This document shows, one piece after another, positions 1 to 11,640 of a stretch of DNA of 60,669 nucleotides. The stretch is from Amphimedon queenslandica (taxonomy: Eukaryota; Porifera; Demospongiae; Haplosclerida; Niphatidae): contig NW_003546242.1 of the NCBI RefSeq assembly GCF_000090795.2, forward strand, positions 1,046,281-1,106,949. The letters are read 5' to 3'. A model generated the notes under the pieces. That model saw nothing but the letters and a program-made list of their open reading frames with translations. It made no database searches and had not been told where the DNA came from. Numbering within the stretch: position 1 is the first letter of the stretch; each line of letters begins with the position of its first letter. The translations under genes and the position numbers were made by a program.

Positions 1-285
1 AGTTTGATTATTTTTTACATCTATTATTATAAAGAAGTACACAGTTAATAAAAGTTATAGTTTTTTGTTACGGCCCCTCTGGGCCTCGGCCTGTGGCCCC
101 TGCCCCTGCCAGCTCTCCTTGGTAGATTGGCATACTATTATGGAATATAAAGACAATATTAAGTACATCATAGTAAAGACTTACAATCTGTCTATTCACA
201 GCCCTCAGCTGGGCTATTATCTGCTGCCTTTGCTGTTGAAGCAAAGGCAGTCCTGGGGCAGGAGGGGCACCTCCATGAGGGGCCA

Positions 286-575
286 CCGGTGCACCTCCAG
301 GAGGGAGCACCGGTGCTCCTCCAGGAGGGAGCACAGGTGCACCTCCAGGAGGGAGCACCGGTGCTCCTCCAGGAGGGAGAACCGGTGCACCTCCAGGAGG
401 AAGCACCAGTGCTCCTCCAGGAGGGAGCACCAGTGCACCTCCAGGAGGGAGCACCGGTGCACCTCCAGGAGGGAGCACCGGTGCTCCTCCAGGAGGGAGC
501 ACCGTGCTCCTCCAGGAGGCAGCACCGGTGCTCCTCCAGGAGGGAGCACCGGTGCCACTCCAGGAGCGAGCACCG
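286..575. repeat. 24-bp coding minisatellite
   Basis: About twelve tandem 24-bp units of the pattern gagggagcaccggtgctcctccag run through this stretch, with a few substitutions. On the minus strand each unit encodes eight residues (PPGGAPVL or near variants). Because the unit is a multiple of three, copy-number change would keep frame; the unit at about 501-504 has lost one base and does not. Confidence 0.9.
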
Positions 576-612
576 GCGGGCCTCCAGCTCTTCGGACTGG
601 AATTGGGAGTGC

Positions 613-652
613 TGGAGGTGGTGGTGGTGGTGGTGGTGGTGGTGGTGGTGGA
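613..652. repeat. (GGT)n microsatellite encoding polyproline on minus
   Basis: A run of GGT triplets gives a stretch of about 14 prolines on the minus strand of the gene at 68-717. It is a likely length polymorphism. Confidence 0.85.
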
Positions 653-739
653 GGCCTTCCATCTCCAGCTACTGGCGGTGGCGGATGAACTATGTGCTCA
701 TCACCAGCATCATCCATTATAAAGTATGCTACCAAATAA

Positions 740-1275
740 GAAGAAAATATATTGATAACTAATTTAATTTGTAACTGAACTGACTTCAGTGCTTCTTTAA
801 AAAAAGAAAGTTGTGGTAGTTATAACTAGTAAACTTGAGAGCAAATTGCAAAACGGCAACTGAAATTGAATCAGAATGTAAACTTAAATAGTTTCAGAAC
901 AGGAAATAGATCTTAGTATTAATGGTCAATAATGATGAATAATTATTAGCTAGGCTATGGATATAATTAATGATTCAAATATTAAAAAAAAATTAGTAAA
1001 AAGTAATTATATGAAAAATGTTTTTAAAATGCGATAGGTCTTCTTATAGTTTTTATTTCAAAATTCTTTTCTTCCAGCAATGAACTGATAACTAAGGAAA
1101 AAATTGTAATTATTAATAAAAAGGATTATTAATTAATTAATAATGATGAAAATTATGAGCTGGGCTATAATTAATGATTCAAAAATTCAAAATTAATAAA
1201 ATAAATTTATAAATTAATAATTAATAATATTAATAAAAAGGATTATTAATTAATAAAATTTAATAAAAAGTATGG
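740..1275. other. AT-rich spacer, nothing recognised
   Basis: Very AT-rich sequence full of TTAATTAATAA-like words. It includes two partial direct repeats of an attaattaataatgatgaaaatt-like stretch near 1120-1250. No coding frame or RNA gene seen. Confidence 0.5.
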
Positions 1276-1999
1276 AAACAAGTAAATAAAAAAATTTCTA
1301 TTAAATAAGAAAAAGTAGGGTTGTCAAATAATAAAAGAAACAAGGGGGTTGAGTTCAACCATAATAATAATTAATAGTTCAATTAATAATTATAAACGTT
1401 AATTAATAAAAAATAATAATTCATAAAAATAGTACAAAGATTTCAAACCCTACTTTGCAGAATTTTATGAAGGAGTATTGTTTCCTTTAAAATGACAAAT
1501 TTTAATGAAAGATTGATAACCAAACTGCTTAGTTTCGGCCAACACAACTGTGGCGAGTCCAATTACAACTCTTATACATTTATTTTTTATATATTGTACT
1601 GAATCACAAACATTAAAGAATGCAATAGCCAAATAATTATATATAATTTAGATGTTTTAATTGTCATGACAATAATTTATTCAATCAATACTAGCTGAAA
1701 AGTTTTATTTATGTTTAACAATAATTAATTTACATCATAGAAATGTAGTAGAGCAATCAATAGGTACAAAGGCATAATTGTTATTAAAATTCTATTTCTG
1801 CCTATTATCATTTTCTGCAAAGTAGGGTTTGAAATCTTTGTACTATTTTTATGAATTATTATTTTTTATTAATTAACGTTTATAATTATTAATTGAACTA
1901 TTAATTATTATTATGGTTGAACTCAACCCCCTTGTTTCTTTTATTTTTTGACAACCCTACTTTTTCTTATTTAATAGAAATTTTTTTATTTACTTGTTT
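1276..1999. mobile_element. Foldback/MITE A with ~170-bp inverted arms
   Basis: Sequence from about 1276 to 1460 (aaacaagtaaat..., agtagggttgtcaaa..., then ...tttcaaaccctactttgcag) returns as an almost perfect inverted copy at about 1812-1999. The ~350-bp centre contains no coding frame. The right arm directly abuts repeat C (copy 1). Long arms with no internal gene point to a non-autonomous foldback element. I could not fix a target duplication because the flanks are AT-rich. Confidence 0.8.
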
Positions 2000-2945
2000 A
2001 TAATATGTTTTTAGTTGCAACTGTGATACTTGTTGATTTTACACAAACAATAATTTTCTTTATTAATGTTATGACTTTACAGCATTTATGAGAGACAGCA
2101 GTCACAGCCTGAAATAGATATGCTGAAGGAAAATCTACTATACTGATGACAAGTGAAATTAATACTATAGTCTTGACTTGAATCCTTGTTCAAGAAGCTC
2201 CATCTTCCCTAGCTATCTATTCCTGTTATTCCTGATGTCATAGTCATAATCATTGCATTATTATAACATTAATTGTTTTTTAATAAAATAATTCATTATC
2301 ACTTGACAAAAGAATAATTTGTAAGATTAATACCTTCTTTTAGCTGCAAACCTCCACTAAGTAATGCAATTGATTCCAAGCATAGCTAGCCTAGCTAGGT
2401 TAAAACAATAATTGCTTTTCGCAGTCCTGAGATCTGAGCATGCGCAATCACACCCAAATTTTGGAGCATATGCTTCTTTAATTAACAAAATGGTGATGGA
2501 AGGTAAGTTGGCCTGATACAGCAGCCATAACGTCACTTTTTCTAATCTTGGAGAATGTTTTTAGGGGACATGGATCCGCGCATATACTGTTGGAGTAGAG
2601 TGGTGTAAGAATTATACTTCTAGCAAGAGTCAAGATTGAGATACAGCTCGTCAACTGAATTGCCAGGACTTTCTTGATGATGATGATGATGATGAAGATG
2701 AAAGAAGGTGGCTGAAAAAAATGGCCTGTTTGCCGATTTTTGGCTTTCCTCTTGGACTAGGTTTAAATCCACACTTTTGGTACCAATGGAGTCCTCTGGT
2801 CTAGATGAGGTCCTCTATGAAGTCTGGTAAGTATAAGAGCTCATTTTCCCAGTGTTGCAAGGCTGCAAAAGTCGTGGCAGCCATTTTGTTTGGGGGTGAA
2901 TCCTACTTAGTAACGCTTCCGTGTTACTAATGTTGCCCAGAGAAA
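2000..2945. repeat. Dispersed repeat C, copy 1
   Basis: The stretch from tataatatgtttttagttgcaa to the gcagccattttgtttgggggtgaatcctactta end matches, in order and orientation, the copies at 13900-14332 plus 22329-22822 and at 23270-24215. Shared landmarks are a 'tttatgag(a)gacagcagtcacag' block, 'ctccactaagtaatgcaattgattccaag', 'ctgagatctgagcatgc' and a 'gatgatgatgaagatgaaag' block. No coding capacity is evident. It looks like a ~0.95-kb non-autonomous element of unknown class. Confidence 0.8.
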
Positions 2946-3028
2946 TTATCTCATGGTGTTCTGGATGAAAGTGTTGACATTTATCTTGTGAGAAAATATT
3001 TTATAAATGATGCTTGGATGGTTGAATA

Positions 3029-3220
3029 ATGTTGTTAATAGAAAAAGAAAAGATATTTGGTTATGTCCAGTTTCTTGACATGACATTCATGCAATTGATT
3101 AAGGAGATATGTACTTCATGCCTAAAATGGTACCATTTCAAATGTGTTTCTGTTACAACAAGGCCTCAAAACGTAATTGGTTTTGTTGTAGTAGCTACAG
3201 TAATTAGCTTTGTTGTATAA
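3029..3220 (+). pseudogene. PHD-like zinc-finger remnant
   Basis: One frame reads CTSCLKWYHFKCVSVTT, the C-x2-C...WYH-x2-C half of a PHD finger (second cysteine pair, aromatic before His). A shifted frame then gives NWFCCSSY, resembling the closing W-x-C-x2-C. The first metal pair is not visible. It probably comes from a decayed transposon C-terminus like the PHD exon at 32797-32956. Low certainty. Confidence 0.35.
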
Positions 3221-3339
3221 GATTTCATTTGCTCCCTGAAACTGGTTTGTTGTCTCTCTGTCTCACTCAAATGAGTACTCTATCAATATAAACTTTTAGA
3301 TTCTAATATAAACTTTAAAATGTTAATATAAACTTTTAA

Positions 3340-4150
3340 ATTCAGTTCACTTAGCACTGTCATTTTATTCATGCAACATGATAACCATGTCACATTATCA
3401 TTTCAAGTTACTTCATCAAGGCTTGGCTTTCACTTTGGCAGTAAGAACTGAAGAAAACCTTTGATCAGCATTGACATTTTAATTTGTGAAACGTGATAAC
3501 CATGGCACATTGTCATTTCTTACTTCTTTTCTCATTTCAATAGCATAATGTAAAATATCAGAAGTGACTTATCAGACTAAGTTCTTATAATTTAAAGTTG
3601 GTTTGAAAATGATGTTTCATGTAGTACTGACCTCGTACTATTTTTTTCTTCTCATATAGTGTATACCAAGAGTGACTGATGAAACTCAGTTCTAAAGTGA
3701 TGTTTAATGTCCTACTCACGTTTGACTCGTTCGCTGTTTTCTTAAGTGTTATAGTGTAGTTTAAAATACTAGGATTGACCTAATATTTGAGGTCGGTTTT
3801 TCAAATGTTTTTTCTTGTTGCACTGACTCCTTACTATTTGTTCCTTTTTTCTCAGATACATAGTATAGTTTATACGACAAGTGACTGATCCGACATAGTT
3901 TTTATTATCATAGTTTAATCCTTTCTGTTTGGTTTTAATAATGTTGCATGTAATACTAAGTTTTAAGTATTTGCTTTTCTTTTGTCATATTTATAGTATA
4001 GTTTAAAATACCAGAATTGACAGACCAGACTTAGCTCTTATCGTTCAAGGTTGACTCTGATTAAGAAGATAGTTCTCACTAATTCGTCCTTGTTTCAGTT
4101 TCATGCTATCTTTTCAATTACTAGAAGTGACTGATCAAATTAAGTTCTCA
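3340..4150. repeat. Diverged satellite, unit roughly 110-140 bp
   Basis: Recurring words (catagtatagtttaaaatacc, agaattgactgatcagacttagttcttat, ...tgttgcatgtaatactgactccttactattttt, ttcttttctcat) appear about six times in the same order with heavy divergence. The same unit occurs at 27770-27945 and continues at 34313-34345. No coding frame. An old tandem repeat. Confidence 0.7.
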
Positions 4151-4199
4151 TTATTGAAATTGGTTTTAGGGATGCAGACCATGGGTACCATGATTTGCA

Positions 4200-5149
4200 T
4201 TTCTTGATTTTTAAAAATTATAAATCATATCAAATATTTTGTGCTATAAAAATTTATAAAATAATAAACAATAATATTTATACTAACAAACTGTCACGTA
4301 ACAACGACAAATGTTGATGTAATATGTGTGCACACATACGAGCATGCAAAAGCAATACCGCCCATGCACACATGTGTCCTAAGATGTCATGTGGCATGTG
4401 CGCATGCTATATCCTCATTTTGGTGTCTAGAGTGAACGCTGGAGTAGTCTTCATCCTTTCTGTTTCTATAGGTATTTCGTTTGAATTGTTACCAAGTTAA
4501 AAGCATCTTACTATATTTAGTGCTTACAGACTGGCTACACTAATGCGATTTTTTCAATGATCACTCTGCAGCAGTTTCTTAAATGGTCAGTTTCTTCAAG
4601 CACTGTAACAAGGTTTATCCTGATTTGTACTTTAGGTTTCACAATGCTATGTATCAGGATAAAAGGTATAGCACTATATAACTTCTTGCATGTCTGTAAT
4701 TAATGGGGGTGTTGCTATGACTGTCTGCCTTATGGGTGTCTTTCAAATAATAATATCAGCCAAATGATGACATCACAGATGCGTACATACTTTTGAAAAG
4801 TCCATAGCAACAGCTTCTGCCAAGTTAGAAAGGTATGTGACCCTTTAGGGGAATCCCTAATGCTAAAATAAACAACAGTACTGTAACAAGCATTTTTCAA
4901 GGTACAAGTCGCTGCTTCACTCGAACATTTTAGACTAAAGACTGGCCTAGTATGAAAGAAAAGGTATCTTTTTAAGAAGTCATCATTCACGAGAGAGGAA
5001 AGTTTTGTTAGCCCTATTTGTACTACCTAGAAAAAGACTTTTATCTACCATTGTGTAAGCCTATCAAAACCGGATGGTTCTAGTTTTTTTATGCGAGAAA
5101 TGAGGTATTTCAATTATTCTTTTGCTCTTTAATAATAATTATGCTTTAG
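4200..5149. other. Spacer, no supported gene
   Basis: AT-rich with alternating ATGTGTGCACACAT-like purine/pyrimidine runs near 4320-4400. An 86-codon minus frame at 4730-4990 has no recognisable motif and I do not call it. Confidence 0.4.
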
Positions 5150-8100
5150 CTATCGGTCAACTGGATGATGCCTGCTTCTTTCCTTTTTGTCAAGGTGCTG
5201 GCACAAGAGATTGGCTTGGTGGCTTAACCTGAAGTGATTCTGAAGAACTTTCATTCCCTCCACTCTATGTCTCATATTATTGTAGGCTCGTTTAGTGGAA
5301 TTAAATTTAGCATGCAAAGACTCAGCTCCCTGTTCACCCATTAGTGCACAGCCAGTATTCCACAACTTGATCCAAGGAATCATATGATCTTCTAACATGT
5401 GTAGCGTTGGAGTTAAAGTTGCTTTGGATAATGTTGCTTCATAGTAAGCAACAAAGCAGTCAATTGCTACCTCTAGAAGAAATGAATACATTGATGTACA
5501 ATGTAAGTAAAAAGCATGTAACATACCAAGTTCGTCAATCATTGATTCAGAAAATGATGCAGTTCCGTCACATAGTTTGTGGCATTTGTGAAAGCTGTAT
5601 GGAACTTTTCTGATACTGCTTGAGCATTTGTTAAGAGTGATATGTCATTCTCTTTTGCTGCTTCAATTACACTTTGGCATAGTGTAGCAATATTACATGG
5701 CTATAATTGGTTATGGAAATAGCATAAATTTATTTCAAATCAATACTTTTAAAGTTTGATAATTGTGGTTGCAGATGAATGAACCATTGTATGCATAACA
5801 TTCGACATTAAATGAACTCAGAGCTGCATCTAGTTTACAATCAAATACCCCATGTTATTTGTCAAAGCCCTTTTTAATTACTGTCTCTATTTGGTGCATC
5901 AACTTGTCCTGTGAAAGTTACTTTATTTGATATAATTTTCTTACACAACAACCTCACTGTTCCAGCTATCCTCTTCGAAGTTGACTGTACAGTGGTTTTA
6001 TGCATGGGAACAGGGGTGGTCAGCAATTGCAAAACCAAGTACTGTAGTGCGATTTTGATTTGTTCAGTTAGCAAGTCCTTCTCTTTTAGGGTGGTAAGAC
6101 ATGTTTTTGCTTCCATGTACTTTTCATACGACGACAAGTGTATTGAAGCAGTTGTAGCAGTTTTCTGGTCTAATTCATGGCATTCATCTTCTAAGAGATT
6201 CAACAGACGCTGAAACACTCTCAAAGTAATATGAAGCCCTGGTGTACACACCTATTCAGGTATGTTACAATGTGTTTGTGTATATAATGCTACCTGTGTG
6301 AGAGGTATATGAAAGAAATACTGTCCACTTACATTACAAAAGTGTTTAGCATTCTTTATATTACCGCCAGCTTCTAGAAATGCAGTGTGTCTAGCAGTTA
6401 ACTTGTCCAATGTCCTCAGAGATGTATCACGATTCTTTCTAGGAATTTTCAAATCCTCAGATTTTATTTCACACCATAAGCAACAATGACGTCCTAATTC
6501 AATATATTTAAGATAACATTACATGTACTTATACTTGCTCCAGATATGCCATAAAGATGACAAAGTAGTTCATAATCTCTGGCCATAAATATACAAATTT
6601 GACATGTCGTAAAGTACAACAATATGTTATGCATATTGTTGTTTTTTCCTACTTCAAAACAGAGGCTTGTAAGTCTGTTTTTGCATTCTTGTATCTATCT
6701 AGAGCTATATGAGGTTTGAAACTGAATCAGGCGCCTCAAATACAGCAAACACAGTACTATTCTTTACTGAGTTTCGCTTTGCACCATTGATAATATGAAA
6801 TGATATCTTGAATGATGAACCACCTCTGTCACTTCCAACTTTAATCCGTAACTCATTTGGTGGTATTAAGCCATCATGCCATGTGAGTCTGTTCAATCTG
6901 TAAATATGGTCATAGAAATAGTGAATTACTTGTCATTCTCTTCTATTTGATAGAATATTAATGCCTTCAAATCCTGCACATATCCCATAGCACCTGGTCT
7001 CAGTTCATGACCTCCTCCCCCTCTTTTCAGCTCAAAACAAAAAGGTACTGCTTCAGAACATATTTCTATTTCATTCAGCTGTGTTTTCATCAGATCTCTT
7101 AGCTGTTTCTCACTTGCCATTTGTGTGCCACAAGATTTAAGCCACCTGTTTTGTTGTACAGGTACATGTAAATTTTTATAATTGGCTTTTACTTACCTCC
7201 ACATTGCCCTTAATTGATTTCAGGGAATATTAAGATCTGCCTTCATTGCTAACCCCTGATCTGGTGGAATTGTCATAGTAAAATTGGCTTCCTACATTAA
7301 AGCAGTACCCTCTTCTTTAGGTATGATTTCTATCTCATTATGCATCTGTACTGCTGTATCATCCATACTTAGCCTCACTCGTATCTTCCTAATCTCGTTG
7401 CTTCTCCTTCGAATAGTGACTTTTGAGCATTCACCTGATATTCACAAGATGAAACAGATGATGTAAGCTTGATCAGATTTAAGGGCTATAAAGGAATCAA
7501 ATGACATAGTAATTGTACAATGCCTTCCTGGCCTTCTATAGGAAGAGTTATTAATGCATCATTACTTTGATGCAATTATCTTGTGACCACATTGCTTGCC
7601 ATTTTCTTTTCCATGGTAGTTGGTTGGGATTGTAGACAAAGGCACAGCATGTCAATGCATTCAATTTAGTTTTGGATGTGCTGGTCACAAAATTCATGAA
7701 TTGTATCAAGCTTCACTGTGTTGAAGCATTTGTCACACCTGACAGGAATATTGCATATCATTTTCTTTGCTGCAGGTTAAATATAAGTGAATATGGCATC
7801 AGTACACATGTGGTCATCAGAGCAACCTGGACAGTGAAACGTTTCCATGTATTTATTAACATATGCATGTAGACAGCTGGAAAAAAAGAGACTTTGACAT
7901 GGTAAGACCTCTACTGGATCACTAATAGATAAACTGCACAGCTTGCATGTAAGAATGTCACTATAGGTCTTGTTTGTGACCTGTGAAAGACTAAAATGAG
8001 GGATACAATGGCTAGTAACAAAACGAATATGGGCCTTAAGATTCGAGGGATGACCTCCAGGATGTTTTCTCTGTTTTGGTTTTCCTCTACGTTGACCATT

Positions 8101-8381
8101 GCAAACATCACACATTTCTTCATTGTGAGGGAACCACTCTACACTTGGTGAAAGATATTGCAGGTGTGTGGAGTGGCATGTTTTATTCTCATTGCTGCTG
8201 AATAGCAGCTGTTACAGAAAGAGCTAGGATCAATATCAAATTGATCAAATCTGTAATCAACTCCAAATAACTCTACAATAGATGTGTATTTGCTGCATGC
8301 ATTGTTTGTCTTCTTTCCAAAAGGTTTTACACAAAATCTGCAGTGATTGTCAAGGTATAGCTGATGTTTACTGCTGGTCAT
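5150..8381 (-). pseudogene. Decayed RING-bearing transposase gene (RAG1-N-like, N-RAG-TP/Chapaev type)
   Basis: The minus strand carries, in order: an N-terminal zinc region from ATG 8381 (HCRFCVKPF, SSFCNSCY); after a frameshift near 8165, EEMCDVCNGQRRGKPK; a RING-type motif (LTCKLCS...DPVEVLPC...SSCLHAY...CPGC, 7777-8115); then 6705-7120 with the block KVGSDRGGSSFK, a likely catalytic Asp; 6294-6452 and 5874-6251; and a C-terminus at 5150-5542 with MGEQGAESLHAKFN, a likely catalytic Glu. A 42-bp intron (6252-6293, GT...AG on minus) joins HIPLTQ to VCTPGLHITL in frame. The RAG1 N-terminus is known to share its RING/zinc region with animal transposons (N-RAG-TP, Chapaev-related); assignment here rests on motif order only. 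Frameshifts and stops between 7130 and 7770 indicate a dead copy. TIRs not found. Confidence 0.65.
7777..8115 (-). pseudogene. RING-finger segment of the RAG1-N-like transposase
   Basis: Within this 112-codon frame the spacing C-x2-C-x(10)-PC...C-x2-H...C-x2-C fits a RING finger of the RAG1 kind, with the DPVEVLPC loop typical of that subgroup. One metal position reads Gln/Ser where His/Cys would be expected (PCQSLFFSSC), so zinc binding may be damaged. Confidence 0.6.
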
Positions 8382-8399
8382 TTCACTACATAATAGAGA

Positions 8400-10330
8400 A
8401 ATTATATATCATTGTATATCATAATAAAAACTTGAACTAGAGTAAATTGTTCTGATTATTATAAATGAATCCTTACTCAATTTAGTTTCGCAACTTCTTT
8501 GAGCTAGAAAATTCTTCTGTTGTGGTAAAAAAGTAAGACAAACTGAACTCCTTCATGGCTACTGTTTATTTAAACTAAACACAGCTGCTGCGCAGTAAGT
8601 ACTATTGTGTAGTTTTTATGAGCAGTTGGTTTTATCATATTAGGTACTGTTAATACTTTTATCACAAAAGAGTGTAGTGCTTAATGTGCTGTTATAAATA
8701 CAATAAAGTTATGAGAAGCTACATGATAAAATCAGTCAATTGAAGCCATGTTTATAGTGTACTATGAATGGCTCTTATTATGAACCGGCTGTATAGCTAA
8801 AAAAACACAGGTGGCCATCGGTCATGGCTAGAGTGTACATGGTGGCCTGGAATGGAGAAAGGAAAGAAATGAATACATGCTGCAGTTGCCAGTTCAAGGT
8901 AGTAGATAAAGGTGTTTAGTGAAGTATGACATCTCATCAGGGTTTTGCCTAGAAAGGAATTAGAGGTGGTTGGAGACTGATATTTTGCCATTTAAATTTA
9001 TTTACACCATACTAGTGGACTACAATATCATGCCTTATGTATGATTATAACTATTAATTGGATGGTTGGTTTAAGTGATCTACTGGTTGGCTCATTTGTT
9101 GAGGTGGTTGCCCTGACCACCATAGGCAGAACTATGCTCATTGATGGAAAATCCTAGTTGGTTTCTGTATCTGCATTCGTTCTTTGTCCATTCTTGTCAC
9201 CCAATTTCGCAGACAGTCATAAACACACCAACACCCCTGTTAATTGCATCCGTGCAAGTCCTCTAAATACAATGTATGGTTATTAATATCTACCTAAGTG
9301 ATGAACTGGTTTTGTGTTTGTTGAGATGGCTGCTTCTGGCAATCACATGTATGTACTTCATACATTTTGTAACAAGAAGAATAGAGCATACTGAAGTTTT
9401 AGGCATTTTATTTGGACGGGGCTACATGTGACTTTTTGATGATGAAAACATTCTCTCAAACTCAACTAAAATTGACTTTAGAAGATACATTTTGCATACA
9501 TAAATTAGTATATTTAACATTATAGGGTAACTCCAAGCACATAAGAGGTCATGTCTCATTCTGTATTTCTTTACTTTTTTACATTCACATGTCAGATATC
9601 AGAATGTAAAAAAACCAGACAGGAAAGTCTCCACCATACTCGAAGAGGAGACAATTGGGTACTCAATTTCTTTTTTTTCTACACTATTTTTGTGTAGATT
9701 GTACAAAGCATGCTGCTTCAGAGTCCAAGTATCTGACTGCTGACTTGCTCTACCTTCCATAATTAGGACAAACAGTGGCAACATTACCATAGAAGAAGAT
9801 ATATTCAAAATTTGTCTCTAAACTATCCCTCTACCTGTTCAAGGGTAGTTTATTTGCATACATGTATTTGGTATTGTTGAATTCAAGCTTAGACTAGTCT
9901 TATATTTTTTTATGCATGATGTAATGACTCTTGTTGTGGGATATAAAGCAACTATTATTTGTGTATATCAATATTTATGAACAATGTACTAGCAAATCAA
10001 TTCCATCTTTAGCAAATCAATTCCATCTTTAGTTATATTCACGAGTGGTATAATTGGCCTTTTAAATGCTGTTTATTACATCACCACAAGAAAAGGGACA
10101 AACCACAGTTTACATAGCTACCTAGAGGTGGTTTGAGAATGCCTTAATTGATGTGGCTGCTTATATAGTGATAAAAAAATACTTGAATCAAAAAATACTA
10201 TTTGAATAGCAATATAAGGATTAAACATTTGTAGTATCGCACTATTCGTTTTAGCCCTGATTTATTTAGTCAATAACGTTGCATAGCATAATAGTCATTA
10301 CTAGAATCACTTAGCTTAATATTCAATTTT
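8400..10330. other. Intergenic, nothing recognised
   Basis: No coding frame with motifs. A 22-bp exact direct duplication (agcaaatcaattccatcttt) lies at about 9989-10032. Short frames at 8797-8991 and 9599-9808 show no domain. Confidence 0.4.
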
Positions 10331-10343
10331 TTTATCTTGTAGT

Positions 10344-10581
10344 CAGTGGCAGAGCTGCAACTAAACTGATGCCCGGGACCGGATGTGGGTGTGTCCACAT
10401 TCTAACTTGCTAATTACTTATATGCACCTGTAAACCCTTGTTAATACTCTGGTGAGGCTTGTGGTTGGCTTTATTTAAACTTTAGGGAAGGAATTGTTTA
10501 CATTGCATCTAATGAATCTCATTACAGAGCTTTGATGCCCGGGCCTAGGCCCGTGTGGGCCCGGGTTCAGCTCCGCCACTG
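10344..10581. mobile_element. hAT-like MITE (CAGTGGC ends)
   Basis: Starts CAGTGGCAGAGCTG and ends CAGCTCCGCCACTG, an imperfect TIR. GC-rich gcccggg blocks lie just inside both ends. Flanks cttgtagt (10336-10343) and ctagtagt (10582-10589) match 7/8, as expected for an aged 8-bp hAT target duplication. No coding capacity. Related to the 546-bp element at 28715-29260. Confidence 0.8.
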
Positions 10582-10751
10582 CTAGTAGTTGTTTGGCTAT
10601 TGCAAGTAGTGATCACATGACTTCAGATTTGAAGTGTCTATCATGGGCTGATTTTTAAATTCAGAATGTTCCAGACAGGGTAATATGTTTTAGAAAATTC
10701 ATAAGGACAGTAGTACATTTTGTACAGCCAAGAGAGTCAAAGAATCTTGCC

Positions 10752-11176
10752 ATGGATTTTAGGATCATGACATACAACAACAGTGACAGTGCATCCGCTA
10801 AGTCATTTACAATCCAGTTATTAAAAGCAGTTAAATCTTATTATTTATCCACTGCTCATGAGGAAAATTGTGAAGTGTAAGTGATGATTAATGGTACTTT
10901 AATAACTTTGTGGTTTGATTCAGTCCCACAAAGACATCTGAAGTTAGTGGCTTTGAAGTCATAATGGAAATACAGGAATTACTCTCTCAGACTCTTGATT
11001 CTTCAAGTGAAGGAAGCAAGAGTCCTAGGGAGCAAGTTTGTTTAAGACCCTGCCAACAAGTATCTTACACTGAGTCTGACACTTTACGTTTAAGTAACGA
11101 ATCTGAAGGAAATGGAAATAGTAGTGGCAGCAATGGAGATGATAGCTCTGATAATAAGAATAAGAAGCAGGAAGAG
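10752..11176 (+). CDS. Two-exon host-like gene fragment, acidic/Ser-rich product
   Basis: ATG at 10752 opens MDFRIMTYNNSDSASAKSF. Exon 1 ends at 10876 before GTAAGT; a 47-bp intron ends in gattcag; exon 2 runs 10924-11176 to another GTAAGT donor. The phase is kept across the intron (378 nt, 126 codons) with no stop. The product has a helical N-terminal segment (IQLLKAVKSYYL) and a Ser/Glu/Asn-rich tail (SNESEGNGNSSGSNGDDSSDNKNKKQEE region). No domain recognised. A possible third exon (11458-11640, after tttttattag) encodes VGQLLFYMLVTFNVNSDENE but its phase does not fit directly, so an exon may be missing or the gene is damaged. A MITE lies right after it. Confidence 0.55.
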
Positions 11177-11457
11177 GTAAGTTATTGTTATGACTTTGGT
11201 TTTCTATCACTATTTAGATTAATGAAAGTTACTTAACGCAGTCCCATACTTAGCACAGACTTGTCAAGGGTGTACAACTGACACTGTTTGTCTCTTTATG
11301 AGTTATTTTGTGTCATAACTCTTAAGCTGTGCTTATTACAAATAAATTGGGGTATTTCAGTTGTAGAACAAATGAATCACAGGCATCTGACCATTATTTC
11401 AGCTGAGGTATTGCTTGTTTCTTCTAGCATGCATTTACATGTAGTTTTTTATTAGGA

Positions 11458-11640
11458 TAAACACAAAGGAACACGTTAATGTGCCTGTTCCACAGAATAG
11501 CCATGTGGGTCAGCTCCTCTTCTATATGCTTGTTACGTTTAATGTAAACTCTGACGAAAATGAGCAGCAGCAACTCGGAATTTTTATAGGAGAACATGCT
11601 AATTATTATTTAAATGATAACTGTATAGAAAGAAGGAAAT
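11458..11640 (+). pseudogene. Candidate third exon running into a MITE
   Basis: After a pyrimidine/AT-rich acceptor (tttttattag) one frame stays open for about 60 codons (VNVPVPQNSHVGQLLFYMLV...IFIGEHANYYLNDN) until MITE E1 begins. Phase disagrees with the donor at 11177, so linkage to the upstream gene is unproven. Confidence 0.3.

Larger units (their letters stand above)
68..717 (-). pseudogene. Proline/glycine-repeat protein gene fragment (PPGGAPVL repeats)
   Basis: The minus strand reads an acidic N-terminus (MDDAGDEHIVH) after a possible splice acceptor, then a PPPP motif, a run of about 14 prolines, and 8-residue repeats of the type PPGGAPVL. The C-terminus carries a Gln-rich helix-like segment (QQQRQQIIAQLRAVNRQI). 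The reading frame breaks at about 504, where one repeat unit lacks a single G, so two overlapping open frames (735-217 and 502-68) make one ancestral protein. Layout resembles the RGG gene at 39782-40286: acidic start, PPPP, low-complexity body, short terminal helix. Function unknown; a structural or RNA-binding low-complexity protein is possible. The gene may be live with a sequencing error, or a pseudogene. Confidence 0.5.

Noticed and set aside
65..762. Plus-strand frames rich in CTSRREHR or LQEGAPV
   Set aside because: They arise from the 24-bp minisatellite read in other frames; the minus strand gives the protein-like product with flanking non-repeat sequence.
3340..4150. Possible CRISPR-like spaced repeats
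   Set aside because: Units are long, diverged and lack constant repeat with unique spacers; a eukaryotic satellite explains them.
5407..5613. 68-codon plus frame
   Set aside because: Antisense of the transposase C-terminus on minus.
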